DNA of 64,000 bases from Haladaptatus sp. DYF46 (GCF_021083305.1 NZ_JAJFAY010000011.1:1-64000); one strand, 5' to 3'; positions 8,389 through 17,257 are shown, counted from the first letter of the stretch. The notes: generated from the letters alone by a model not told the origin. Numbers and translations are program-made.

Positions 8389-8765
8389 CCCGCGCGTCCA
8401 CCTCGATCACTCCCGAGGAGATCGAAAACACATTCGAACGCTGTCCGGACTGCGGCACCTACGCGGTCCAGATCACCGACTCTCATTCTTGCAAACCCGA
8501 TCTCACAAGCAGTCTCACTGACGCTGAACGCAACCAACGCATTGCCGCTGACCAATACCCTGCTGATGAAACAGTTGCCATCATTGACCAGCATACCGCC
8601 TCTACCGTTGCCTATCACGAACTCGATGTAGACAACCACCTCCTCTGTGCGCTCACCACCGACACACTACTCGCCTATTGCACTCGGGAAGAGGCTCAGA
8701 ACGACCAGCATGCTCCGTGCCAGCGCTGCCAACGCCTGCGCCAGACCCAGGAGGCCGACCAATGA
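8385..8765 (+). CDS. Zinc-ribbon-like hypothetical plasmid-operon protein B
   Basis: A 126-residue protein with an N-terminal CPDCGTYAVQITDSHSC knuckle (residues about 20-36) and a C-terminal CQRCQRLRQTQEADQ knuckle (about 112 onward). This suggests two cysteine pairs that could bind zinc. The middle is an acidic alpha-beta segment (ADETVAIIDQHTASTVAYHE). It starts on the ATGA overlap with the 19-residue frame and ends on the next ATGA overlap at 8762-8765. A nucleic-acid-binding role is possible but unproven. Confidence 0.65.
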   Translation: MTRASTSITPEEIENTFERCPDCGTYAVQITDSHSCKPDLTSSLTDAERNQRIAADQYPADETVAIIDQHTASTVAYHELDVDNHLLCALTTDTLLAYCTREEAQNDQHAPCQRCQRLRQTQEADQ

Positions 8766-9094
8766 GCGACCAGCAGATGGTCCTCGAACTAGAGTGCACG
8801 GACCCGATTCAGATCCACACGCAGAAACGGACGCTCACAGGCGTTGTCTATCAGTGTGAACATTCAGACCCCGAACTCTCCTGTCGTGGTCCTGAGCCCG
8901 GTGAGCACATTCTGTACATCGCCACGCCAACGAACGATCTGTACCGCTTGCAGTACAGTTACTACGACGAGTACGAGCACACCGAGATAGAACTCGATCA
9001 GTACGGACGCACCCCTTCCGGGAAGTACGCCTGGCTACGTACCTATGCTACTGTCGAGTGTATCGTCAACCCGACAGGAGGCGAGCAGACGTGA
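8762..9094 (+). CDS. Hypothetical plasmid-operon protein C
   Basis: A 110-residue acidic protein, MSDQQMVLELECTDPIQIHT..., ending VNPTGGEQT. The start at 8762 overlaps the stop of protein B as ATGA and is preferred over the longer in-frame extension to 8678. The sequence is beta-rich (VLELECTDPIQIHT, LYIATPTNDLYRLQYSYYD) and tyrosine-rich in the centre. It ends in GTGA (9091-9094), which supplies the start of the next gene. Function unknown. Confidence 0.65.
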   Translation: MSDQQMVLELECTDPIQIHTQKRTLTGVVYQCEHSDPELSCRGPEPGEHILYIATPTNDLYRLQYSYYDEYEHTEIELDQYGRTPSGKYAWLRTYATVECIVNPTGGEQT

Positions 9095-9483
9095 GTGGGT
9101 ATGCCCCGACGCCGTTGAATCCACACGATGCCGACACGCTCATTACACACCTCGCACCGAATGACTGCGTTCGCATTACAACCACAGAGTTGCCACAGAC
9201 GATTTGCACCGTCAAAGCAACGAACTCACCGACGCGCTGCGGACCACATCTGGTCCTGACGGCTCCACCGATCACCACGACTGCACAGGACGACCTGCAG
9301 CAAGCCACCTTCCACTGCGTCAGTCAGCCCAATTCCGCCATGACTGTTTTCGAGTACACCCACACTACCACTGACACGACTACCCGTTGTATTGGCACGC
9401 TCACTACCATCGCTCACCTCCCGCGTCTTTCGACGCCAGCAGAGGACACTGCGGTCCCAGTGGAGGTGCCTGCAAATGAGTGA
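9091..9483 (+). CDS. Hypothetical plasmid-operon protein D
   Basis: A 130-residue protein starting with GTG at 9091 in a GTGA overlap with the previous stop: VSGYAPTPLNPHDADTLITH..., ending VPVEVPANE. Threonine-rich and beta-like (FHCVSQPNSAMTVFEYTHTT). It resembles protein C in size and in its cysteine-poor beta composition, so the two may be distant relatives. Its end overlaps the start of protein E by 8 bases. Function unknown. Confidence 0.6.
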   Translation: MSGYAPTPLNPHDADTLITHLAPNDCVRITTTELPQTICTVKATNSPTRCGPHLVLTAPPITTTAQDDLQQATFHCVSQPNSAMTVFEYTHTTTDTTTRCIGTLTTIAHLPRLSTPAEDTAVPVEVPANE

Positions 9484-10342
9484 CACCACCACGTCCAGAG
9501 CGTCCAGTGTTCTCGATGACAACGCTTCAGTCAATGACCTCGTCGACCACGTCCAGACACTCACCGACCGCATCGACGAGCTCGAAGCAGAAGTGGCCGC
9601 GAAAGACGATCGAATCAACGAGCTCGAACAACGAGTCGATGCCAGAGAAGACAAGGCAGCCAAAGCGAAAGCCCACAGAAAGGCACTGGCCCGCAAAACA
9701 CAATCCTGTGGCAAACGCATCGATGAGTTGCAAGCCCGCGAGTTCGAGAAAGGTGCCCACTTGCTCGCCGACAATATCGACAAAGAGCAGATCACTGTCG
9801 ATGGTAACAAACTCGAACGCATCACGAAAGATGACGGCAACACCTACTTCCGACTCCCCGGTGAGGAAGACGCGCTCGGTCGTGGTGGTGCCGTCGCCCA
9901 TTCGACGGCGGATCTCCTCCCGATTCAGCGATTTGCTCGGTATGACGACGAGATGCTTGCATCCGTGACCAACCGCAAACCCGACGAACTCGCAAGCAAG
10001 GCGTGGCGCGAACGTGATGATGCTGGTCGTTACTCACTCTGGTCCAAGGGCAGTGGAGAGATCCGAGCCTACCTTGATGCGTCAGAGCTAGCTGATTGGA
10101 TTCGCCTGAAAGAGGCCGGTGTGAGCAAGAAATACTCGCAAGAACTTGCTCGACGGACGATAGACGCGATGCATGAACTCTCGAACGGACGTCTTGGGAA
10201 AGTCAAACGCCAACGGTCCAAAGACGGACTGAGCTACCAAGAAACACGTCTTGTCCTGAAAACCGATGTGGAACTTCCCGGTGAGGTCACGAACAACGAC
10301 ACGGACAACAGTCCGACCACAGACGGGGTTGCCGGAGAGTAG
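9476..10342 (+). CDS. Coiled-coil plasmid-operon protein E
   Basis: A 288-residue protein from the ATG at 9476. Residues about 15-90 form a long coiled coil with heptad leucines (LVDHVQTLTDRIDELEAEVA, RINELEQRVDAREDKAAKAK). The second half is a globular alpha-beta domain rich in basic residues (VSKKYSQELARRTIDAMHEL, GRLGKVKRQRSKDGLSYQE), suggesting DNA or RNA binding. It is the last and largest gene of the operon. The architecture of coiled coil plus basic domain is seen in plasmid-maintenance proteins, but I do not recognise the family. Confidence 0.65.
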   Translation: MSDTTTSRASSVLDDNASVNDLVDHVQTLTDRIDELEAEVAAKDDRINELEQRVDAREDKAAKAKAHRKALARKTQSCGKRIDELQAREFEKGAHLLADNIDKEQITVDGNKLERITKDDGNTYFRLPGEEDALGRGGAVAHSTADLLPIQRFARYDDEMLASVTNRKPDELASKAWRERDDAGRYSLWSKGSGEIRAYLDASELADWIRLKEAGVSKKYSQELARRTIDAMHELSNGRLGKVKRQRSKDGLSYQETRLVLKTDVELPGEVTNNDTDNSPTTDGVAGE

Positions 10343-10628
10343 CGTGGTCGGGACCAAAACACGCCCGAGAGGGACACAACTCTAACACGAGCCCCCAGAC
10401 AACCGCGGAATTGGACGTCCCGAATTGACACAGTTTGGGACTGACGCCGTACGGCTACTCGTGAGTACGGCAGTTGTATCGGCGTCTATCGGCTCAAAGC
10501 CAGCGGGAGGGGGAGAGCAGGTACCGGCCACCGCATCTGTGGTCGGAAGCAGGTGATTGAATCCGAGATCCAACGTGAACTATTCATGTCCGTGCTCAAT
10601 TATCGTATTGTGCAAAAAGTCCACTCTG

Positions 10629-11063
10629 TTACTCGGGCTGATACGGATCTGTTGCAGTATCGAGTCGGTAGACATCGTGTGCTGCATCGAAATCATCATC
10701 GAATGCATAGAGGTAGCCGAGTCCTTCAGTCTGCATGTAGGCAACGATGCAGGCATCGACGAACGAGAATTTTTCATACTGCCGGAAGAGTGCTTTCGCG
10801 GTGGCGAAGGCGTCGGTGGTCAAGAACTCGATGTGAAAACGCGTGTTCTCCTCTAGCCGGTCGAGAAAGTCCGTTGTAGCGTCGTGCCCAGCGTGCGTCG
10901 TTAGTCCGTTCAATGTCTCCGCAAGCACGTAATCAAGGACAACTGCCTCCGGAAGTGATGCTGTGTCCACACCCTGTACGATCGGGAGGGCAGTGTCGTG
11001 TGCGCCGTCCCGACGATAGGCAGCAGCGAAGAGGACAGTCGTATCGATGAGTGCACGTGGCAT
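10629..11063 (-). CDS. vapC: PIN-domain ribonuclease toxin (VapC-like)
   Basis: A 144-residue PIN-domain protein, the toxin of a type II pair; such proteins cleave RNA, often tRNA. The acidic residues of the fold are visible: D in MPRALIDTTVLFAAAY (residue 7), E in YVLAETLNGL (about residue 49), D in FSFVDACIVAYM (about 102) and D in YAFDDDFDA (about 122). Its ATG (11061-11063) abuts the antitoxin stop codon with no gap, giving translational coupling. The two genes form one operon read leftward. Confidence 0.88.
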   Translation of the reverse strand: MPRALIDTTVLFAAAYRRDGAHDTALPIVQGVDTASLPEAVVLDYVLAETLNGLTTHAGHDATTDFLDRLEENTRFHIEFLTTDAFATAKALFRQYEKFSFVDACIVAYMQTEGLGYLYAFDDDFDAAHDVYRLDTATDPYQPE

Positions 11064-11315
11064 TTAGTTGACGTCGACGCCCCATGCGTCGTGGTCAGTC
11101 GTTACGTCAGTCTCGTCGTCGCCGTCGTAGCCGCCGAAGTCACTAAATGTACCACTTCGACGCTGGACGACATGAATGTGGACCGTACCGTCATCCTGGA
11201 GCTGCCAGCGAAGTTTATCACCATCATCGATATCGAGTTCACGACGGATTCGTGCGGGAATATTCGCTTGATTCCCCGAGACTTTGCTTTCGGAATCCAC
11301 GTTCTCACTGCTCAT
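11064..11315 (-). CDS. vapB: AbrB/SpoVT-type antitoxin (VapB-like)
   Basis: An 83-residue protein with an N-terminal swapped-hairpin AbrB domain: KVSGNQANIPARIRRELDID then DGDKLRWQLQDDGTVHIHVV. This binds the operator and neutralises the toxin. The C-terminal acidic tail (FSDFGGYDGDDETDVTTDHD) is the likely toxin-binding part. The start at 11315 (MSSENVDSESK) is chosen; an ATG three codons upstream (11324) is also possible. It is encoded directly ahead of the PIN toxin. Confidence 0.85.
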   Translation of the reverse strand: MSSENVDSESKVSGNQANIPARIRRELDIDDGDKLRWQLQDDGTVHIHVVQRRSGTFSDFGGYDGDDETDVTTDHDAWGVDVN

Positions 11316-11413
11316 ACAGATCATGAGGGGAGTGCCGAATATAAATGTAGTGTGTAGTCACACTACCGTCGCTGAAGAGAAAAAACAGTCTTGTGCGAGC
11401 GTCAGTCTCGCGA

Positions 11414-11977
11414 CTGATCAATCTCGTGCGAGATTATGAGATTGAAGAGAGTGTTGACGACGACTCACCGAATTTCGCCGCGGAAGCGGCCAATGCAGGT
11501 CGTTAGCTCTTCGAGACGGTCCAACGCTCAGAACAGAATACCCTACTCGTGAATTTCCGTGAGAGGCGTGCCGAGAGTCAGCAAGTCTAGGACAAATACT
11601 TGGACGTCCTCGAGCATGCGAAGAACGTCTCCAAGACGAACGACGTATTGGTTGCACGGTTGGGCTATCGAGAGGTGGCAACGTACTATGGCTGTGCGTA
11701 TAAGAACGACGTCTATCGGATGATAGAGGAAATGGCCGAGAGCGTTCCCGGCGTGACCTACAAGGAACCACGGACATTGTCGATCGACGATGCGATGGGT
11801 GTCGGTGGTCACCACATCGAAACCACGTTCGCACATCCAGACTTGGCGGATGGATGCGAGTACACGAAGCCAGCGCGGGAAGAAACGGAGGACGCTGAGT
11901 ATAGCGTTGTGATCACAAGGGTTTGCAGAACCCCCTCTCTATTACAACGATATAATCAACGGGCATTGTGGCAATAG
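11414..11977 (+). pseudogene. Decayed unknown gene with two in-frame TAG codons
   Basis: One plus-strand frame reads NLVRDYEIEESVDDDSPNFA... to AANAGR, then TAG, LFETVQRSEQNTLLVNFRER... to SQQV, then TAG, then DKYLDVLEHAKNVSKTNDVL, a middle part YREVATYYGCAYKNDVYRMI and on to ITRVCRTPS. The composition is haloarchaeal across all three pieces and the frame does not change, so the two amber codons are the only breaks. CAG-to-TAG transitions would explain both. The family is not recognised. No start codon is obvious at the left end. Confidence 0.45.
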
Positions 11978-12065
11978 AAGAGACGAGTCGTACTATCGGC
12001 GAGAATTGTATCGGAAATACCTGGTTCTATTATTGCGACAGAAGAGAAGACCGAGAATTGGGATC

Positions 12066-12362
12066 TCACTTCCACTCAAAAGTCAGTCGATAGCACTGTT
12101 GGCGTGCATCAATCACAGACGGTCGTGAGTCAACGAGATCTTGCTCTTGCAGTTGGGTTAACGCCGAGCGGATGGTTCGTTGTGGAAGGAACGTTTCTTC
12201 TGCAAGTTCAGGTTGAGTCAGCAGACCGTTGTGCTGAAGTACCTTTGCAACCAGTTTAGCACTCGGTGTGAGGTCCGAGAGCTTCTCAAGAGCAGACGGA
12301 CACGACAAAGAGGGGCTGTCTCGCGATGAGGTTTCGCAACGAGTCACTGTCTGAGTGCTCAA
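12066..12362 (-). CDS. Winged-helix (MarR-like) transcriptional regulator
   Basis: A 98-residue DNA-binding protein: LTPSAKLVAKVLQHNGLLTQ then PELAEETFLPQRTIRSALTQ (helix-turn-helix) and the wing LVDSRPSVIDARQQCYRLTF. It is clearly paralogous to the protein at 21628-21906, which shares PSAKLVAKV, LPxRTxRxALTxL and the CYxLT end. It stands alone upstream of, and divergent from, the exported glucosaminidase gene, so it could control that gene. The target is unknown. Confidence 0.8.
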   Translation of the reverse strand: MSTQTVTRCETSSRDSPSLSCPSALEKLSDLTPSAKLVAKVLQHNGLLTQPELAEETFLPQRTIRSALTQLQEQDLVDSRPSVIDARQQCYRLTFEWK

Positions 12363-12582
12363 ACTACTATGACAATAGTCCGTCGAATCGACAGGGAAAA
12401 TAGTGAAACATTCGTTCCCGTCTTACTCTAGCCACCTATACCAACAAGCCATAAAAGTATATGCCAATTCTATGTAGAAATAATTATTAGGATTGGATCT
12501 ATTTCTACATATAGCTCTATCTTACTATATTTAACCTAGCCAGAAGCTTAATTAATTTCAACTATTGATATCAGAATGGATC

Positions 12583-13380
12583 ATGAACCCTAACCGTCGG
12601 CGGTTCTTGAAAGGTGCGAGTATCGCTGGGCTCACCACGATCAGCGGTGTGGCGCTCACCGGGACGACCACGGCAGCGTCCTATACAATCGACAGCGACC
12701 TCCGACAGACCGTTGGAATCTCCGGTAGCCAACTCGATTCAGCAGTCAACTCGATATCACCAGGCAGTCCGCTCGTCGGTCTAGGTGACACCTGGATTGA
12801 TGTTCAGAACACGCGGAACATCAATGCGGTGTACATGGCAGCCCACGCTGCCCTCGAATCTGCGTGGGGACGAAGCAACATTGCACAAGAGAAAAACAAC
12901 ATCTACGGCTTCGACGCACGCGACATTTGTCCCGCAGAATGTGCAGACGGATACGCGTCATTCGAACAGTGCGTCCATGAAGTGATGGCGTACGTCGATC
13001 AAGAGTACCTCTCCCCGGATGGGACTTACTACGAAGGATCGACGCTCAGGGGAATGAACGTCCACTATGCGACGGACGATCGGTGGGCGGAGAAGATCGC
13101 GAGTATCATGAACGACATCGCCGCAGAACTCCCGTCCGGAGGGGGTGGAGGCGGTGATGGTGGATTTGCCGACGGTGAGCAGGTTACACCGACAACCAAC
13201 CTGAATACACGTGAACAACCAGGAACCAGCCAACCCATCGTTGCAACCATCTCCCCCGGAGAGGTTGGCGAAATCATGAATGGCCCTACCGAGAAGGGTG
13301 GTTACACATGGTGGGGTGTCCATTGGCTCGACCGAAACGTGTGGGGCTGGTCGGTCGAACGGTACCTCGATTCAGCATAG
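12583..13380 (+). CDS. Tat-exported glucosaminidase with SH3-like domain (peptidoglycan hydrolase type)
   Basis: A 265-residue secreted protein from the ATG at 12583. The N-terminus is a twin-arginine signal (MNPNRRRFLKGASIAG, hydrophobic stretch to about residue 35). Residues about 40-190 form a glucosaminidase domain of the FlgJ/LytF type, with the catalytic region AHAALESAWGRSNIAQEKNN and IYGFDA. A glycine linker (SGGGGGGDGG) leads to a bacterial-type SH3 domain (LNTREQPGTSQPIVATISPG to VERYLDSA). Glucosaminidases cut bacterial murein, which haloarchaea lack, so the target may be competing bacteria or another glycan. The upstream 200 bases are AT-rich and probably hold the promoter. Confidence 0.85.
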   Translation: MNPNRRRFLKGASIAGLTTISGVALTGTTTAASYTIDSDLRQTVGISGSQLDSAVNSISPGSPLVGLGDTWIDVQNTRNINAVYMAAHAALESAWGRSNIAQEKNNIYGFDARDICPAECADGYASFEQCVHEVMAYVDQEYLSPDGTYYEGSTLRGMNVHYATDDRWAEKIASIMNDIAAELPSGGGGGGDGGFADGEQVTPTTNLNTREQPGTSQPIVATISPGEVGEIMNGPTEKGGYTWWGVHWLDRNVWGWSVERYLDSA

Positions 13381-13521
13381 ATCGTTTGCTTAACACTTCT
13401 AAAACGAACCATCACAACGGCCCGAAAATTCAGCCGATGATCCGCGATCAAATCAATTGGCACCGCAACGGCAGGCATCAGTATTCCTGCAGTACTGAGT
13501 GGATCGGCCAGCGCGTTTAGA

Positions 13522-13634
13522 GACGGTGAGCAGGTCGAAACGACGACAGCGAAGTCGGCGAGATCATGAACGGGCCCATCGAGAAGGGCGGTTACATGTG
13601 GTGGGACATTCACTGGCTCGATCGAAACGTATAG
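13522..13634 (+). pseudogene. Partial duplicate of the glucosaminidase SH3 domain
   Basis: About 140 bases after the intact gene the SH3-domain coding sequence recurs in shortened form. The stretch GACGGTGAGCAGGT, then after a deletion of about 60 bases GTCGGCGAGATCATGAACGG, translates to IMNGPIEKGGYMWWDIHWLD and RNV then TAG. The intact copy has IMNGPTEKGGYTWWGVHWLD. It is a decayed tandem duplicate, with no start codon of its own. Confidence 0.75.
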
Positions 13635-13881
13635 TTTTTTCGATAGTTTTCGGAGGCGTGCAGTGATCTCCGAAAGGAGTATGAAGTGAAAACAATCCAT
13701 CGGTTAAATACCTTGTTGCCATCCACAATTTTATATGTAGACTGTACCAATATTTACGGTAGAGGGGTAAGGACACATTGTGTATCGGTTTCCAAGCAGC
13801 GGAAACAAACCTACCAAATGTAATCTGGCTGGTTCACCTGCTGCGTGGATGCATTCTAGAGTCAAATCTTCTCGCCAGATC

Positions 13882-14211
13882 ATGACTGGTCGCACACCAC
13901 CATCCGACGATGAAGACGAACAAAGAGAAACTATAATCTACCAGACAGAGTTCGATCCGACAGCGGACACCGTCAGTGAAGCCGTGATTAGAGTCATTGC
14001 AACACTGATCAACGCTGGTCCCACCGAGCTTGTACCCCTCTCGGAGGTTATTGATTTAGAAGCACTTGATGCGCTCTTCGGGCCGAAAGATAGTGGAATC
14101 CCGCGCAATACGAACGGACATGTCCTGTTCAATTACGAGGCATATCACGTCAGAGTCGATAGCAGTGGACAGATTACAGTTCAGCAGCCTGACCCAGAAA
14201 TCGATGACTAA
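13882..14211 (+). CDS. HalOD1 output-domain protein
   Basis: A 109-residue protein from the ATG at 13882 (MTGRTPPSDDEDEQRET). It consists of one HalOD1 domain: SEAVIRVIATLINAGPTELV, then PLSEVIDLEALDALFGP and the beta hairpin GHVLFNYEAYHVRVDSSGQI. HalOD1 proteins are found only in haloarchaea and are thought to be output modules of signalling systems. This is one of four HalOD1 genes in the window. It is monocistronic. Confidence 0.85.
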   Translation: MTGRTPPSDDEDEQRETIIYQTEFDPTADTVSEAVIRVIATLINAGPTELVPLSEVIDLEALDALFGPKDSGIPRNTNGHVLFNYEAYHVRVDSSGQITVQQPDPEIDD

Positions 14212-14326
14212 GCAGACGTAAATACAGAGTAAACGACTCTTCCCTTGCATCGTCACTACTCGGTGATCGTTGTTATGCTACCGTCTATGATACGTACCAG
14301 GAAAATTCCTCGACGTCTCTCGCTAA

Positions 14327-14704
14327 TTATTCGTTGCTACCATAGGCGTGGGTTGTTTCATTTGGCGATTCGTGGGTGTCACTAATTTCGAGGAGTTGTT
14401 TGAGGCGTTTACTATTCCGGTACCGTACGGTCTTACTACGCTCATCATAGTCAATGATCTCATGATCAGCGAGTATCGGCAGATGTGTATGGACAAGTGC
14501 GATCCGTGCCTGTTCAGTGCCGGTGATGTCATCAACTCCTTTGTAGACATAAGTAACCAATTCAGCGAGTTGAGCTGTTGCAGTTTTTTCGGCAGTGAAA
14601 TACCGGATAATTGCCCGTCGTATGGATTTTTTGAGTATTTTACTGGCGGCACTCAAGGTGAGGTTGGGGGTCAATGGGTCGTCGGTATGCAGTGGCGCAC
14701 TCAT
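14327..14704 (-). CDS. DUF7344-like winged-helix protein
   Basis: A 125-residue protein with a winged-helix core: KKSIRRAIIRYFTAEKTATA then LAELVTYVYKG and RIALVHTHLPILADHEIIDY with the wing DERSKTVRYR. The succession of HxxLPxLxxxxIIxYD after a helical pair is typical of the haloarchaeal DUF7344 family of small regulators. Its larger relative is at 18649-19287. Target genes are unknown. It lies convergent with the HalOD1 gene. Confidence 0.75.
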   Translation of the reverse strand: MSAPLHTDDPLTPNLTLSAASKILKKSIRRAIIRYFTAEKTATAQLAELVTYVYKGVDDITGTEQARIALVHTHLPILADHEIIDYDERSKTVRYRNSKRLKQLLEISDTHESPNETTHAYGSNE

Positions 14705-15073
14705 GGATTGATATTGGTTGTGTTCAGTGGACGCGGGTGACTTCTATAACATGACACTCCGGAACAACATGGACGAAATTGAAAGACGATCCAAAGTGGT
14801 TCTAGGTTATCACTTCACATAGATATGGATTGGAAACCATTTACAATTTTCGGCTTTCTAAGTTATAAAATCAAGTCAGGAATGGGCTATTTCACGGAGC
14901 AGATTCTGACTATTTGCTGGTCCACAGTATAAACAATCGCCAGTCAAAGAAAAAGTGAACACATAGAGGTTATATTATCATGCTACCATACGTCATCTCC
15001 AGTACTGATGAAAATAGCTGAACGAGTAGCTGAAAGAGATCGAAAGCGTTTGCATTGTCAGGTTGTCTTGAGC
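14705..15073. other. Intergenic, no gene seen
   Basis: AT-rich spacer left of the MITE. Only very short frames occur, for example MDEIERRSKVVLGYHFT near 14770, with no family resemblance. The bases just before 15074 carry TCTTGAGC, the target sequence duplicated by the MITE. Confidence 0.5.
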
Positions 15074-15303
15074 GGCACTGTCTAGTTAAGCGATTCTGTA
15101 ATAGAGTGGCGTTTCAAGGTCTCTAACGTGAGTGGCTGACGAATCACCTCGTGTTAGCATGACTACTTTTTCGGTGAAGCAATCAAATTCAGTCTTCTCA
15201 CGGTGTAGCCGATCTCAATCCCAAGAATCAGTAACTTTGAGCAGTGCGTAAAACTCCGTCAATCGTACCGCTGTCGCTTGGTTTTCCTTATCTAGACAGT
15301 GCC
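15074..15303. mobile_element. 230-bp IS6-derived MITE with 8-bp target duplication
   Basis: The element begins GGCACTGTCTAGTTAAG and ends CTTATCTAGACAGTGCC, the same inverted termini as the IS6 copies in this window, but holds no transposase. It is flanked on both sides by the octamer TCTTGAGC (15066-15073 and 15304-15311), an 8-bp duplication as IS6 transposases make. It is therefore a non-autonomous element mobilised by the resident IS6 family. The internal 195 bases match no other element seen here. Confidence 0.9.
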
Positions 15304-15311
15304 TCTTGAGC

Positions 15312-15748
15312 AGATCCGTCCAATGGCGAATATTTACCTAGGTCTGCTTTCACGAGCTCCTAGTACTGACGCGAGTGAGTTCGTGGGCCACTTCGAACTG
15401 GGTTGGTCCTATATATGCAAGTCATAGGCGTCCCATGGCGACGAGATCGTGATTGCACCGATTGTCGGATTGTATTTCGTCTCATCCACCGAACACGGTT
15501 AGAGTGGGACACCACTCATGCAATCGTTCCATCGGCAAGGACAGAAAGTAGAGCTGTTCAAGACTCCCCCGGTTCAGCCGCCAAATTCTATGCGTCCGAA
15601 ATCAACGCTACATACCAATCTTTCTCTGAGTGCCACGAAAACATAATTGTCGAGTATCTCCTGATGCTTCATGTCAATCATTATAAACTATCCATTAGTT
15701 TTTATCCGTTTCTCTCTGATTAAGTAGATCTACGATTTACACTATAAT
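15312..15748. other. Intergenic, no gene seen
   Basis: About 440 bases without a convincing reading frame. An AT-rich stretch near 15680-15745 (TTTTTATCC, ACACTATAATATGG) probably contains the promoter of the gene starting at 15749. Confidence 0.4.
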
Positions 15749-16108
15749 ATGGTAGAAGATAGTGATGCAAAGCGGATGACTGACTCGCTTCAGCGGCAAG
15801 CACAGAGCCTGCAGGAAACGTCGCCCGAAAAGTATGGACTCCTGAAAGCCTACCACGAGAGTGTCCGCGAAGCACTCGATGTCTGCTCGCGGAACTATCC
15901 CTCTACCAAGCAATTGAGTGAAAATATTCCCGATTCCGGTATGACACCGCAAATGGTGGGGAATTTGCTAGCGTTACTCGTGGAATTTAAGATCATTGGG
16001 ATATTCAGCGAGCGCAACAATAGCAATCGCTACGACCTTACCCATTATGATCGCAATCGAATGGACACGCTCAGTCATATTCTTCAGCATGTGACCGCTA
16101 GTTCATGA
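15749..16108 (+). CDS. Small helical, possibly winged-helix, haloarchaeal protein
   Basis: A 119-residue protein, MVEDSDAKRMTDSLQRQAQS..., ending LSHILQHVTASS. Residues about 45-95 have a helix-turn-helix look: NYPSTKQLSENIPDSGMTPQ then MVGNLLALLVEFKIIGIFSE and a short wing SNRYDLTHYD. Such proteins accompany haloarchaeal mobile regions, but I do not recognise the exact family. Preceded by an AT-rich promoter-like region. Confidence 0.6.
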   Translation: MVEDSDAKRMTDSLQRQAQSLQETSPEKYGLLKAYHESVREALDVCSRNYPSTKQLSENIPDSGMTPQMVGNLLALLVEFKIIGIFSERNNSNRYDLTHYDRNRMDTLSHILQHVTASS

Positions 16109-16184
16109 CTCGCTGCACCGTTCTTTTGCTGACTTGGATATGAAAGAGAGGACATTTTGGTACTTTGATTACGTAGTAGTTCCA

Positions 16185-16330
16185 ACTGACATCCTCCCAC
16201 GCCTAAAGACGCGGGAATCCCGACTGCAGTTGGTATATTACGGTTCGCGGTTACCAACCGTTCTCGTGGGCAAATCGGTCTTCACTGCGGTTGAACAAGT
16301 GCACCGCTGGCTGTGCTAACCAGCGATGAT
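16185..16330 (+). mobile_element. Possible IS200/IS605-type right-end remnant
   Basis: The segment CCTCCCACGCCTAAAGACGC followed by GGGAATCCCGAC folds into hairpins of the type that ends IS200/IS605 (IS1341) elements in haloarchaea, where a cgcc-tnaag-gcgcggga motif follows tnpB. The next 100 bases (GTTCGCGG, GGTTGAACAAGTGCACCGC) could be the rest of such an end. No tnpB coding sequence remains. The call rests on motif memory only. Confidence 0.3.
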
Positions 16331-17257
16331 CCTATTGCCGCCATGGGTGGCAATCCCGAGGAGATCTTTTCGTTTGAATTCTCCCCACACTGCAATCAGC
16401 GTTCGAACGTGGCAATTGAGGATACCGTATGTCCCATGGTTGAGTTTCAACCATTTATTGGAATTCAACGAGAAATCGATCCATGCATATTCCGAAAACG
16501 TGGAGTAACAAGGTGTCGTTTTGTGGAGAGTTACCCACGTTCGCTGGATACTATCAGAATACCACGGCGAATAGTATCCAGCAAAGGGAGATTTGTAATC
16601 ATACTTGATAGTCATATCGCTTGTGTCGAATAGAACCGTACGTAGAGGATATAACTCGCTTTCTGAGGATCTACCGGGAAACGATTCGTGGAAGAGCATT
16701 ACTATTGATCTAATTGGCTGACTAGAGAAGTCAGTTCTTCAATTTGGATGGAACTGCAATAATTTGGCTCACTGTAGAAAGCCTAAGAATACCGACATGT
16801 GCCAAGGAGAAAGAGAGATACCAGCGTTAGTAGAAAGTACTAATAGAATGTTAACGTCTATACCGCAAAAAACGGACGGATAGGAATTGAAGGATCGAAA
16901 ACAACGAAAATCAATAGAATAGTAACTAAGCAAAGAACTCAGTCACTCATTTACTGGGCTTTGGCGATGACAGTTCGTCATTTCTAGCAAACGAATATTG
17001 CACGCTGTATGGCATATTGATTGAAATCCTCCATGATGGCTCCGATTAAGGAGTACGAAGATACAAATGATGACGACCGGAGAGATATCGTGGCCGAGCA
17101 GTATGGTTATTAGCAAAGTGCAGGCGCTAAACTTCCTCTCAAAGAGCCTGAATAACACGAGCAGAATGGTGGAGCTCACAGTGACAATCATTCAAGGCAC
17201 CCTAGTTGTTTATGATTATGGGCATGAAATCATAACATGGAATAAAGTGGTCAATCA
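16331..17257. other. Intergenic region with no gene I can support
   Basis: About 930 bases. Open frames exist on both strands (for example minus 16316-16699 and 16943-17191), but their composition is rich in His, Cys, Arg and Ser and they show no acidic bias or motif. A 68-residue plus-strand frame at 17067-17273 overlaps the next small gene by 16 bases and is unconvincing. Confidence 0.4.

Noticed and set aside
16316..16699. 127-residue minus-strand frame
   Set aside because: No acidic bias, no motif, rich in Tyr, His and Ser; likely chance.
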